In this document: piece after piece, positions 22,488-29,769 of the stretch
How positions within the stretch are numbered: the stretch's first letter is position 1
Layout: every line of letters begins with the position of its first letter
Virus record (IMG/VR): IMGVR_UViG_3300033146_005953
Location: 1 to 31,745 of that record
DNA length: 31,745 bases
Direction: 5' to 3' (one strand)
Source: a virus
The notes under the pieces: generated by a model
The model's database searches: none
What the model was told of the DNA's origin: nothing
What the model saw: the letters and a program-made list of their open reading frames with translations, nothing else
Made by a program: the position numbers and the translations under genes

Positions 22488-24659
22488 TTATACGAATTTA
22501 TGTTCCAGAGCAAATTCATCAGTACTTAATCCATTTGATATAAAATTTTCTATTTCCCAAATTTTATTAACTGTTACTTTTGTTTTGTATATCACTAAAT
22601 AAGGACTGTCATAAGAAACAGCTGCTAAATATGTGCCATCAGGAGAAAACGCCAAACCTCTAACAGCTCCTACTGGCATTGCTGAAAAGGGGGCTGTAGC
22701 TACAAAAAAGTCACCTGATCTTTTATATAATATAACTCTATTGGTTGAATTGTATGTTCCTATAGCACAATAAACACCATCTTTTGTAAATGTTGGAGAA
22801 TATGCTCCTGAACCAGTTGCAGGAATCATTTCTGGTAATTTTATAAAAGTGTCACCATATCTTTTATAAACTATAGTTTTCGTTCCATAATTGCTACCAC
22901 ACACTAAATATATTCCATCAGAAGAAAACGCAATTTTGTTTAAATTACCTGCTGGTAATGTAGAAGGATCTGGTAGTTTAGTAAAAGTATCTCCTGATCT
23001 TTTATAAATTGTAATATCTGGTGCATGAGAATGACCTACTGCCAAATACACATCATCAGGAGTAAATGACAATCCTTCAACAGTTCCTGCTGGTATTGTA
23101 GAAGGATCAGATAGCTTCGTAAAAGTATCTCCTGATCTTTTATAAATTATGATATATGGACTATTATCATAACCTACTGCCAAATATACTCCATTAGTAG
23201 AAAATGCGGTAACATAACCTTGTGCTGTTGGTAATGTAGAAGGATTAGGTAGCTTCGTAAAAGTATCTCCTGATCTTTTATAAATTGTAATATATGGAGA
23301 ATACGCTGAAGCACATGCTAAATACACACCATCAGGAGAAAACGAAAGTCCTATTACAGTTCCTGCTGGTAATGTAGAAGGATTAGGTAGTTTAGTAAAA
23401 GTATCTCCTGATCTTTTATAAATTGTGATATATGGACTAGTACCATGACCTACTACCAAATATACTCCATCAGGAGAAAATGTGGTAAACCATCCATTGC
23501 CAGTTGGCATAATAGAAGGATCAGATAGTTTAGTTCCAGGTTCATCTACAATAAGATCAGATCCAACATAGCGTAATTCAATTTTTTCTTTTTTTGATAA
23601 TGACACATATCCAGAAGCTCCCTTTGTAGTACGGAAAGCTCCTTTATACATAATGATATGCTCTGGATCACTTTGAATAATTTTTACATTTCCGTCTGCT
23701 TTTATGATTACAGCATCTCCTTCATTTGGAGAAGGAGGAAGTGTTACATCGTAATCACCTTTTATTAAATATTTAGATTTTTGAGTTAAAGTTTTATTTC
23801 CTGTTACACCTATATAAGTATCAATAACATCCAATAAAGTATAAAAATATGATGAAGGATGAATATCTCCTAAATCACAAACAGTTAAAGTTTGACTGAT
23901 CCTTAATTCAGAACGATTAATCAATATCTGATAATCAAATATCCCACCTTCTACGGGAACGGGTAATTCACTAATATTACAATATGAAATATTTATAATA
24001 TAATCAGCAGAACCTCCACCATTAGCAGAAACATTACAGCCAGGAAAATTTAAAATATTAATTTTGTTACAGTATATTGGATAAATTCCTGAATCATAAA
24101 CTACTGCTCCAATGTCTATATTCCCTTCAAAAGACACAGCATGGCATACACTCATGTTTATAAATACATATTGTCCTTCTGCTCCTGAATTATCCACTTG
24201 TACAAGTTTAATCCAAGGAGATATTGTGACTGTAGCTGTACAATTCTTAATATTAAATCCTGCATAAGATGTGAAATTCAATTGTGCAACAGTACTGCCT
24301 TCATCTGCTGATCTTATATAAACATTTCCAGAATAAAATCCATTTATGTTTAATCCATCACCGATAGTTGTGGTAGTATATGTTGTATGAGATCCTGATG
24401 CAAATTCAAAGATTACATTATATCCATTCAAATTTTTAGGAATGGCATCTATTTTTGCTTGAGCAGCAACCAAATTATCAGTGGTTAAAATATTAACTGT
24501 AGTATTTTCCTGTAAAGCTTTAGGAATTTCTTCAAGAAAAGTTGCTTTAGTTGATTTTTTATCACGAACACCGTCTATTCCTCTGAGAACATAAATTACA
24601 TCAGTATCTTCACTATCTGTAAGTTCCGGAAAATCTAAGACTGTTTTGTCTGTCGCCAT
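22488..24659 (-). CDS. Tail fibre with C-terminal seven-bladed beta-propeller
   Basis: A 723-residue protein behind AGGAGA (complement of 24665-24670). The N-terminus (DFPELTDSEDTDVIYVLRG) is typical of fibres that dock on the baseplate. Residues about 50-350 are repetitive beta strands rich in Asn, Gly, Ser and Ile, fitting a beta-helix or shaft. Residues about 376-693 are seven repeats of about 46 residues, each with FSPDGVYLAVG, SPYITIYKRSGDTF and TKLPNPSTLPAG-like segments, as in WD40-type propellers. The closing segment VNKIWEIENFISNGL may be a final helix. By place (last in the tail operon) it should be the receptor-binding protein. No chaperone gene is seen before the convergent neighbour, 2 bases away. 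Confidence 0.85.
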   Translation of the reverse strand: MATDKTVLDFPELTDSEDTDVIYVLRGIDGVRDKKSTKATFLEEIPKALQENTTVNILTTDNLVAAQAKIDAIPKNLNGYNVIFEFASGSHTTYTTTTIGDGLNINGFYSGNVYIRSADEGSTVAQLNFTSYAGFNIKNCTATVTISPWIKLVQVDNSGAEGQYVFINMSVCHAVSFEGNIDIGAVVYDSGIYPIYCNKINILNFPGCNVSANGGGSADYIINISYCNISELPVPVEGGIFDYQILINRSELRISQTLTVCDLGDIHPSSYFYTLLDVIDTYIGVTGNKTLTQKSKYLIKGDYDVTLPPSPNEGDAVIIKADGNVKIIQSDPEHIIMYKGAFRTTKGASGYVSLSKKEKIELRYVGSDLIVDEPGTKLSDPSIMPTGNGWFTTFSPDGVYLVVGHGTSPYITIYKRSGDTFTKLPNPSTLPAGTVIGLSFSPDGVYLACASAYSPYITIYKRSGDTFTKLPNPSTLPTAQGYVTAFSTNGVYLAVGYDNSPYIIIYKRSGDTFTKLSDPSTIPAGTVEGLSFTPDDVYLAVGHSHAPDITIYKRSGDTFTKLPDPSTLPAGNLNKIAFSSDGIYLVCGSNYGTKTIVYKRYGDTFIKLPEMIPATGSGAYSPTFTKDGVYCAIGTYNSTNRVILYKRSGDFFVATAPFSAMPVGAVRGLAFSPDGTYLAAVSYDSPYLVIYKTKVTVNKIWEIENFISNGLSTDEFALEHKFV
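22580..23530 (-). repeat. Tandem 138-bp repeats coding for propeller blades
   Basis: A core of 26 bases beginning GTAAAAGTATCTCCTGATCT occurs at 22981, 23119, 23257 and 23395, exactly 138 bases apart, which is 46 codons. Three more diverged units complete seven. The unusually high DNA identity of four central units suggests recent duplication or gene conversion. Confidence 0.85.
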
Positions 24660-24680
24660 TTTGTATCTCCTACAAAGTAA

Positions 24681-25208
24681 TTAAAGTATAGTATCATTCA
24701 CATGAATAATATAGTTGCCATTAGCATCAACAAGGTTATCTCCAACTGCAGTAACAATTGCTCCAGAAACTAAACCACTAACTCCAGATGAAGAAATATT
24801 ATTTAATTCTTCATGTGTTAATGCGGCATCAGTTCTAATTTTATATCCTGCAGGATATTCCGAAGAATATATTGCATATGTTCCTTTAAAGGCTCCATAT
24901 AAAAAATTCTTTATTTCCTGAATTGTTCCTGATGAAGTTTGTCCTATTTTATCCAATATTCTTGTTCGATAAACTTCATCACTTTCACTGTTACGAGGTT
25001 CATCCCATAAAAGACCAATAAATTCAAGCTGTTCTCCGGAAGCACTCAATAACCAAAATTTATCTCGTAACTTAAAGTTTACTGTTTGTATATCATCAAA
25101 TATTTCTGAAATAATTTTAAACAAAGATTCAAAATTTGGCTTTTTATATTGAGAAAGCAACAGCCTGTCAGCTATTTTTATAAATGATAAAATGTTTAAT
25201 TCAGCCAC
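24681..25208 (-). CDS. Tail protein I-like baseplate protein
   Basis: The protein has 175 residues from a GTG start (GTGGCTGAATTA), behind a weak AAGG-type site. The N-terminal FIKIADRLLLSQYKKPNFESLFKII and WLLSASGEQLEFIGLLWDEPR resemble tail proteins of the gpI/gp48/DUF2612 group that connect the wedge to the fibre. Its place, after baseplate J and before the fibre, is the usual one for this protein, which supports the call more than the sequence does. Confidence 0.7.
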   Translation of the reverse strand: MAELNILSFIKIADRLLLSQYKKPNFESLFKIISEIFDDIQTVNFKLRDKFWLLSASGEQLEFIGLLWDEPRNSESDEVYRTRILDKIGQTSSGTIQEIKNFLYGAFKGTYAIYSSEYPAGYKIRTDAALTHEELNNISSSGVSGLVSGAIVTAVGDNLVDANGNYIIHVNDTIL

Positions 25209-25222
25209 ATCACACCGCCTTG

Positions 25223-26662
25223 TTATGCATTAACTATGAAAATTCTATCTGTTGAAAAATCTGCTGTTTCATTTGAAGCAACTCGTATAATATCTGTACT
25301 AATCCATGTAGGAGTATCACCTGGATTAACAGTTTCTGCAAATTCTGTTGAAACTGACTGACTTCCTGGAACAAGAAAAAATGGAGTTTCTAATTTCTGA
25401 CGTACAACATCTGTTCCTATCGTTATGTTTTCTTCAACCCAATTTAATAAGTTTTCTTTAACTTGCATATCTCCATCAGTTGGATATATTTCTTCAGGAT
25501 GCTGCATTCTCGTGTAACGTACATGAATATATGTTGTAGTTGGTCTTGAAAAATTAATAATGTATGAAATTCCATCTTCATCAATGGCAGTTCCGGTTTC
25601 ACCATTTCCATAATGCTCTATTCCTGCTGGCATATTGTCAAATATAGCTTGAGCTATATCATCATTGGATCCACCAGAAACAACTGCTTCAAAACTTTTA
25701 GGAGGCAACCCTTCTGATGATATGGTAAGTGTCCTATTAGAAGTTACAGAAGCCGTCAATACATTGATAATCTGATTAAGAGCATTTCTGATAGCTTCAT
25801 CAGTGGCTCTCCCTTTTATCAATTCATTTTTACGCCTGATTATTAAAGATGAATCAGATTCTGTATCAAATCCAGTTATACCACTATTTGGATTTATTAC
25901 TTCTGCCCATCCAGATACAGGAGTGACAATTTCTGTTAGAGATTCTGCAATTACAACATAAGGACCCACCAATGTAGCTGTAAAATTTCCAGCTACCCGC
26001 AATTCAGATAATGTAAATGTTGATGTATATGTAATTATAAAATCTTCTAAAGATTCAAGTTCTAATTTATCATTTACATTGGATCCTGTTATTTCCGTAG
26101 GAAGTAATGCAATAAGTTCAGTAATTACATCAGAAACATCATCCGTTACAATGGCCGTATATGAATAATCAACAGTATTAATGGTCAAAGTGTACACAGT
26201 TCCAGTAGCAGGAGTGTCTAAAGTTAATAATATTTTACGAACATTACTTTTAGAAATTGTAACAGCTTCATCTAATTCAAAATATAATCCTGGGGCAGGT
26301 TCATATTTTGAAGGTTGTGTAATCTGTTTTCCTTTTTCAATGTAAGTTCCTTCATCACCTATAAGCAAAACATCTTCTACAATTGTTTTCGTAGCTTGCT
26401 TTCTAAATGTCCCTGTTTCACTGGAAAGTTTATCCTGTGCAATTCCAGTAGCATTATCAGGATCACGGGATAAATATATTTCTTCTTGCTGATCATCATT
26501 ATCAGAAACAAACTTTGCCAGTATTGCTGAAATTTGACCCCATGGTCCGGTCGGAGAAAGATCAACATCATTTCCTTTTTCTGACTTTATAAGAGAATGT
26601 ACATATTCCAGATTCTCTTCAAAGCTATTTTTCTCTAATCCAATGTCAGTTATATTTATCAT
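25223..26662 (-). CDS. Baseplate J-like wedge protein
   Basis: A 479-residue protein. The start (LEYVHSLIKSEKGNDVDLSPTGPWGQISAILA) matches the gp47 (Mu) / gpJ (P2) family N-terminus, and the segment GITGFDTESDSSLIIRRKNELIKGRATDEAIRNAL matches the conserved 'G.d.EtD..l..R' core of Baseplate_J. It forms the wedge ring of contractile tails. The start codon overlaps the preceding stop by four bases. Confidence 0.9.
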   Translation of the reverse strand: MINITDIGLEKNSFEENLEYVHSLIKSEKGNDVDLSPTGPWGQISAILAKFVSDNDDQQEEIYLSRDPDNATGIAQDKLSSETGTFRKQATKTIVEDVLLIGDEGTYIEKGKQITQPSKYEPAPGLYFELDEAVTISKSNVRKILLTLDTPATGTVYTLTINTVDYSYTAIVTDDVSDVITELIALLPTEITGSNVNDKLELESLEDFIITYTSTFTLSELRVAGNFTATLVGPYVVIAESLTEIVTPVSGWAEVINPNSGITGFDTESDSSLIIRRKNELIKGRATDEAIRNALNQIINVLTASVTSNRTLTISSEGLPPKSFEAVVSGGSNDDIAQAIFDNMPAGIEHYGNGETGTAIDEDGISYIINFSRPTTTYIHVRYTRMQHPEEIYPTDGDMQVKENLLNWVEENITIGTDVVRQKLETPFFLVPGSQSVSTEFAETVNPGDTPTWISTDIIRVASNETADFSTDRIFIVNA

Positions 26663-27018
26663 ATTGTAATCTCCTGATTATCAATTTGACCAAGTGTAGC
26701 TTTTGCTGAAAACACAATTACTGCTTTACGCTGATCATTCAAATACACAAATGAAAATTTTGTCACTTCAATCACATCTTCACGTTTCTGAATTTCATTT
26801 TTAAGAAGTGTTTTTATTAAAGATAAATCTGTGCTTTTCTTAAAAACAACTCCATAGTATGGGACTCCGATAGATTTGTCCAACCAATACTCACCTAAAA
26901 AAGTTTTCAAATCTGACGCAATTCCTTGGGCAATGGCGTCAATTCCAGTTACCTGAGATAACTGTCCTTTCTCTTCTAATAAATCACCAGTAGAATCTGT
27001 GGCTAAATTATTAATCAT
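26659..27018 (-). CDS. gp25/gpW-like baseplate wedge protein
   Basis: A 119-residue protein with the family pattern: AIAQGIASDLKTFLGEYWLDKSIGVPYYGVVF, then LIKTLLKNEIQKREDVIEVTKFSFVY. Such proteins (T4 gp25, P2 gpW) start sheath assembly at the baseplate. It lies directly upstream of baseplate J, as is usual, with ATGA overlaps on both sides. Confidence 0.82.
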   Translation of the reverse strand: MINNLATDSTGDLLEEKGQLSQVTGIDAIAQGIASDLKTFLGEYWLDKSIGVPYYGVVFKKSTDLSLIKTLLKNEIQKREDVIEVTKFSFVYLNDQRKAVIVFSAKATLGQIDNQEITI

Positions 27019-27389
27019 TCTGCATCCACCTTTGTTTGTCCAGCATCACTTATTTTAACTGCCCCTGAAACTGGTCCCGTTCCACCACTTGGCAAATCTC
27101 CAATACATATCATGGTTCCAGAATCATCTTCTCTCATAACAAGTATATCGGAATCTTTCGTCTTTGTCGCTGTGGCAGCAATAGTCTGTGTTACCTGTGT
27201 TCTTACTGTTCCTGAAACAAATCCGGAAGCACTTCCACCGGAAAAACTATATTCCAATGGTGTTGTGTATATTCCATTTCCATCCACTTTAGTTTTTAAA
27301 GAAGGAGTGGAACTTATTGTAAAAATTCCCAAACTTATCAAACTTCCAGTATCATGATCTATTGTTGCACCATTTACAGCAATTTTCAT
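27015..27389 (-). CDS. Small beta-rich protein, possible PAAR-like spike tip
   Basis: A 124-residue protein, Gly/Thr/Ser rich with repeated short strands. 'SLKTKVDGNGIYTTPLEYSFSGGSASGFVSGTVR' recalls PAAR-like (DUF4150-type) tips that read 'v.v.Gkpv....s....sgGd..g...g.v.sg'. Being next to the gp138/gpV spike gene fits a tip protein sharpening the spike. It has one Cys but no clear zinc triad of His residues, so it is a tentative call. Confidence 0.45.
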   Translation of the reverse strand: MKIAVNGATIDHDTGSLISLGIFTISSTPSLKTKVDGNGIYTTPLEYSFSGGSASGFVSGTVRTQVTQTIAATATKTKDSDILVMREDDSGTMICIGDLPSGGTGPVSGAVKISDAGQTKVDAE

Positions 27390-27913
27390 GGGTCTACCGT
27401 AAAATGCCCATTGATTTGAACTTGTCCATTACTGCTTAAAATAATGTCGCCACCTGAATTAACCATAGACACATCTCCATTTGTATCAATGGTTATTCTT
27501 GGAATATCACTGAAAGAAGATAATTGTCCATCTGGAACTAGACAAGGTATCGCAATGGCATCACTACGCTCATGATGTGAAATGTTATCTGGGGCTACTT
27601 GCTTTTTCCCAGTAGAACTTTTCCATCCACCAATTCCTGATTCACTGAATATCAAAAGAACATTGTCATCTTTTACCAATTCAATATCTATTATCCCAGT
27701 ACTCCCACCAAACATCATAACAGGAACATCTGTCAAAGAAGGAACTTCAATCTCCTGATTCTTCAAAGTTATATGTGATACAAGTGGTGTTACCTTTGCT
27801 CTGAATTTATCACGATCATAAGATTCAATCTTTCCAGGTATTGCTGTATGAACTCCAGACATAAGAGAAGCGAATACATAAGGAATTATTTCTGCCAATG
27901 TTTCCGTACTCAT
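27386..27913 (-). CDS. gp138/gpV-like baseplate spike
   Basis: A 175-residue protein. Residues 15-120 (AIPGKIESYDRDKFRAKVTPL, then VPSLTDVPVMMF and DNVLLIFSESGIGGW) match the OB-fold N-domain of gp138/gpV-type membrane-piercing spikes. The C-terminus is a row of short strands with a polar repeat (ITIDTNGDVSMVNSGGDIILSSNGQVQING), as expected for the triple-stranded beta-helix needle. It is followed by the possible tip protein. Confidence 0.82.
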   Translation of the reverse strand: MSTETLAEIIPYVFASLMSGVHTAIPGKIESYDRDKFRAKVTPLVSHITLKNQEIEVPSLTDVPVMMFGGSTGIIDIELVKDDNVLLIFSESGIGGWKSSTGKKQVAPDNISHHERSDAIAIPCLVPDGQLSSFSDIPRITIDTNGDVSMVNSGGDIILSSNGQVQINGHFTVDP

Positions 27914-28761
27914 GTTCCCAGCCCTTCCCCTGTTACATAAAATTCTCCGCCAAAATTATTACCTACAAAATGACATTTGTCCACGATAAAATCTCCTTTA
28001 ACACCAGAAGATTCAATTCTTACGTATCCATTAGGAACAATTTTATAGTTTAATATGCTTTTGAACAAAACTCTTTTTGTGAGAACTTTCTGAACATTCT
28101 CACTGCCGTCATCATTATCGGTTAATTTCGGAGATTCCATAAGACCTGTCTGTGGTGTGAGTTTTACAGCTTGAAGATCATTTCCCTTATCATTTTTAAA
28201 AAGTGACAATGTCGTGTTATCTATAAATAGTCCTGTATCATTATTATTTAGAATTCCTTCACAATATCTCATAGCATCTTTAGCAGTGCCAGCAAAGGTA
28301 AATCCATTCGGAAGTGATATTGATGAAACATTCTTCATCCCAACTACAGATAAGCCTAATGCTGTTCCTATTTCATCTAACACTCTGGAAATATATGTTT
28401 CTTTTTGATAAGAAAGAGATAGTGTTACTGATTCTAAAGCTGTGTCAGCATTCTGAATACTTCCACATTCAATACTAACAACTGTGTCTGGTGGTTTTTT
28501 ATCTGATATTGATTGGACAATTTGTCCGATATATATAAGTCCCATTCCTTCATCTTGATAACCGGCTTTAAAACTTATTGAGTTTCCTTTTTTCAAAACT
28601 TTACTTATTGTGTCTTCTTTTGGATTATATATTTTGAACTTTGCAACATTGTTTGAAAATTTACGTGATCTGGTTATATTGAATTCAATATCGAGATCAC
28701 TGATCACAACACTGGAACTGGTTGTACCAGCTTTTAATTCAACAGTTCTATTAAAAGCCAT
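27910..28761 (-). CDS. Baseplate hub protein (gpD/gp44-like)
   Basis: A 283-residue protein. It starts with a strand-rich domain (SSVVISDLDIEFNITRSR, then NVAKFKIYNPKEDTI, GNSISFKAGYQDEG and LIYIGQIVQS) typical of phage hub proteins that use 'f.v.ks......a.i.IyNl.....~i..g..v.l.aGY'. LDEIGTALGLSVVGMKNV and a Pro/Gly-rich C-domain follow. It forms the trimer connecting the tube to the spike. Position between plug and spike is standard. Confidence 0.78.
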   Translation of the reverse strand: MAFNRTVELKAGTTSSSVVISDLDIEFNITRSRKFSNNVAKFKIYNPKEDTISKVLKKGNSISFKAGYQDEGMGLIYIGQIVQSISDKKPPDTVVSIECGSIQNADTALESVTLSLSYQKETYISRVLDEIGTALGLSVVGMKNVSSISLPNGFTFAGTAKDAMRYCEGILNNNDTGLFIDNTTLSLFKNDKGNDLQAVKLTPQTGLMESPKLTDNDDGSENVQKVLTKRVLFKSILNYKIVPNGYVRIESSGVKGDFIVDKCHFVGNNFGGEFYVTGEGLGT

Positions 28762-29101
28762 TTAAATCACTCCATATTTCAAACTCATCACTATTAATAT
28801 AGAATAACCCCCAACCCTCACCAAAATTAGAATATGTTATATGATTTTCGACATCAGTACTCTTATTTAAACAAATCATTTCACCGGAAAGTGAAGGATT
28901 GTACCTATGCAAAAAAGGATAATTTGGAATTATCTTTAATCCATGCAGAATAAACTCATTATCTGGTTCTTCATAAGTATTGATCATCCAGAACTGTGTT
29001 TTAGAATTCCACATTATTCTGAACTTACAATTAACATTATCAAGAATGGTAGTAAAAGTGAAATCAGCAGATAATTTTTGATGGGTAAGTAATTCTAACA
29101 T
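28751..29101 (-). CDS. Baseplate plug-like protein (Pam3 gp18-like)
   Basis: A 116-residue protein with the pattern 'DNVNCKFRIMWNSKTQFWMINTY', 'GLKIIPNYPFLHRY', 'LSGEMICLNKS' and a final 'LFYINSDEFEIW'. This series (short L-rich strand, W-containing strand, 'g..l..n..Ll..y', 'l.G.l...', 'LgyY..') matches, as I recall it, the plug protein of the small contractile cyanophage Pam3. The protein stops the tape measure from leaving the tube. It overlaps the hub gene by 11 bases. Confidence 0.65.
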   Translation of the reverse strand: MLELLTHQKLSADFTFTTILDNVNCKFRIMWNSKTQFWMINTYEEPDNEFILHGLKIIPNYPFLHRYNPSLSGEMICLNKSTDVENHITYSNFGEGWGLFYINSDEFEIWSDLNGF

Positions 29102-29769
29102 TATTTGTACACTCCACTGGCAAAGTCTGTAAAGTTTACGAATCTTTCAAGCTTACCATATTCTGATGCTAAAGGATTATCTGCAATCTGTTCCCCTACA
29201 TCAGAATTTGGAGAAGCTTGCCGGGAATCATCTGTTCCATCTGTTCCATCTGTTCCATCTGTTCCATCACCACCATTCTCATCAATCAAATCTTCAGACG
29301 GTATTTTTATTTCAGCGATGCCACCACTACTCCGTAATTTTAATGTTCTGAATTCTTGAAAAGTTATTGGAAAAGATTGCCCTTCACCGGATCTACCTGA
29401 TCTGGAAGCACCAACTTTTGTGATCACATAATCTTCATACACTTTTAAAGTGGTAACAATAGTTACAGGCACAACATTGTCCCGGTAATACTCAAATGTG
29501 TCAAAAATGTCTTGAGCATAGTTTGAACCTAATTCACCACGTTTCAATCCAAAGTTTGAGATCAACCCAGTTATACTGCCTTTACGAAGACCTCTTTCAA
29601 TGTGATCTGTAAAAGGGCTTCCTTCCTCTACTGGATGCACAGAAGGCTTCAAATCCCATGTGTGAGATTCTTGAGTGAGTATGTCAAAAGAAAAATTTAT
29701 ACCATCACCAGAAACAGACATATCACGATTTCTTGATGAAAACAATAATCCTGACATTACGGTGCTCAT
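29101..29769 (-). CDS. Dit-like tail/baseplate adaptor protein
   Basis: A 222-residue protein. The segment SHTWDLKPSVHPVEEGSPFTDHIERGLRKGSITG matches the 'v..hpVE.G..itDHi...p..i.l.G' region of Dit-like proteins that begin the tail tube. After a core with IVTTLKVYEDYVITKVGASRS comes a low-complexity GTD-repeat linker (about residues 167-180) and a C-terminal stretch (FVNFTDFASGVYK). It follows the tape measure gene in the normal order, sharing single-base overlaps with both neighbours. Confidence 0.72.
   Translation of the reverse strand: MSTVMSGLLFSSRNRDMSVSGDGINFSFDILTQESHTWDLKPSVHPVEEGSPFTDHIERGLRKGSITGLISNFGLKRGELGSNYAQDIFDTFEYYRDNVVPVTIVTTLKVYEDYVITKVGASRSGRSGEGQSFPITFQEFRTLKLRSSGGIAEIKIPSEDLIDENGGDGTDGTDGTDGTDDSRQASPNSDVGEQIADNPLASEYGKLERFVNFTDFASGVYK
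29231..29266 (-). repeat. Four perfect 9-base repeats coding (GTD)4
   Basis: TCTGTTCCA occurs four times without change at 29231, 29240, 29249 and 29258. Read on the minus strand it gives Gly-Thr-Asp units in the linker of the Dit-like protein. Slippage could easily alter the copy number in frame. Confidence 0.9.

Noticed and set aside
22494-22517. Hairpin between GAATTT and AAATTC as a terminator for the convergent genes
   Set aside because: Only six A/T-rich pairs around a 12-base loop and no T-run; too weak.
22580-23530. Regularly spaced repeats that might look like a CRISPR array
   Set aside because: Spacing is 138 bases, repeats are in frame with one long protein, and between-repeat parts code similar propeller strands.
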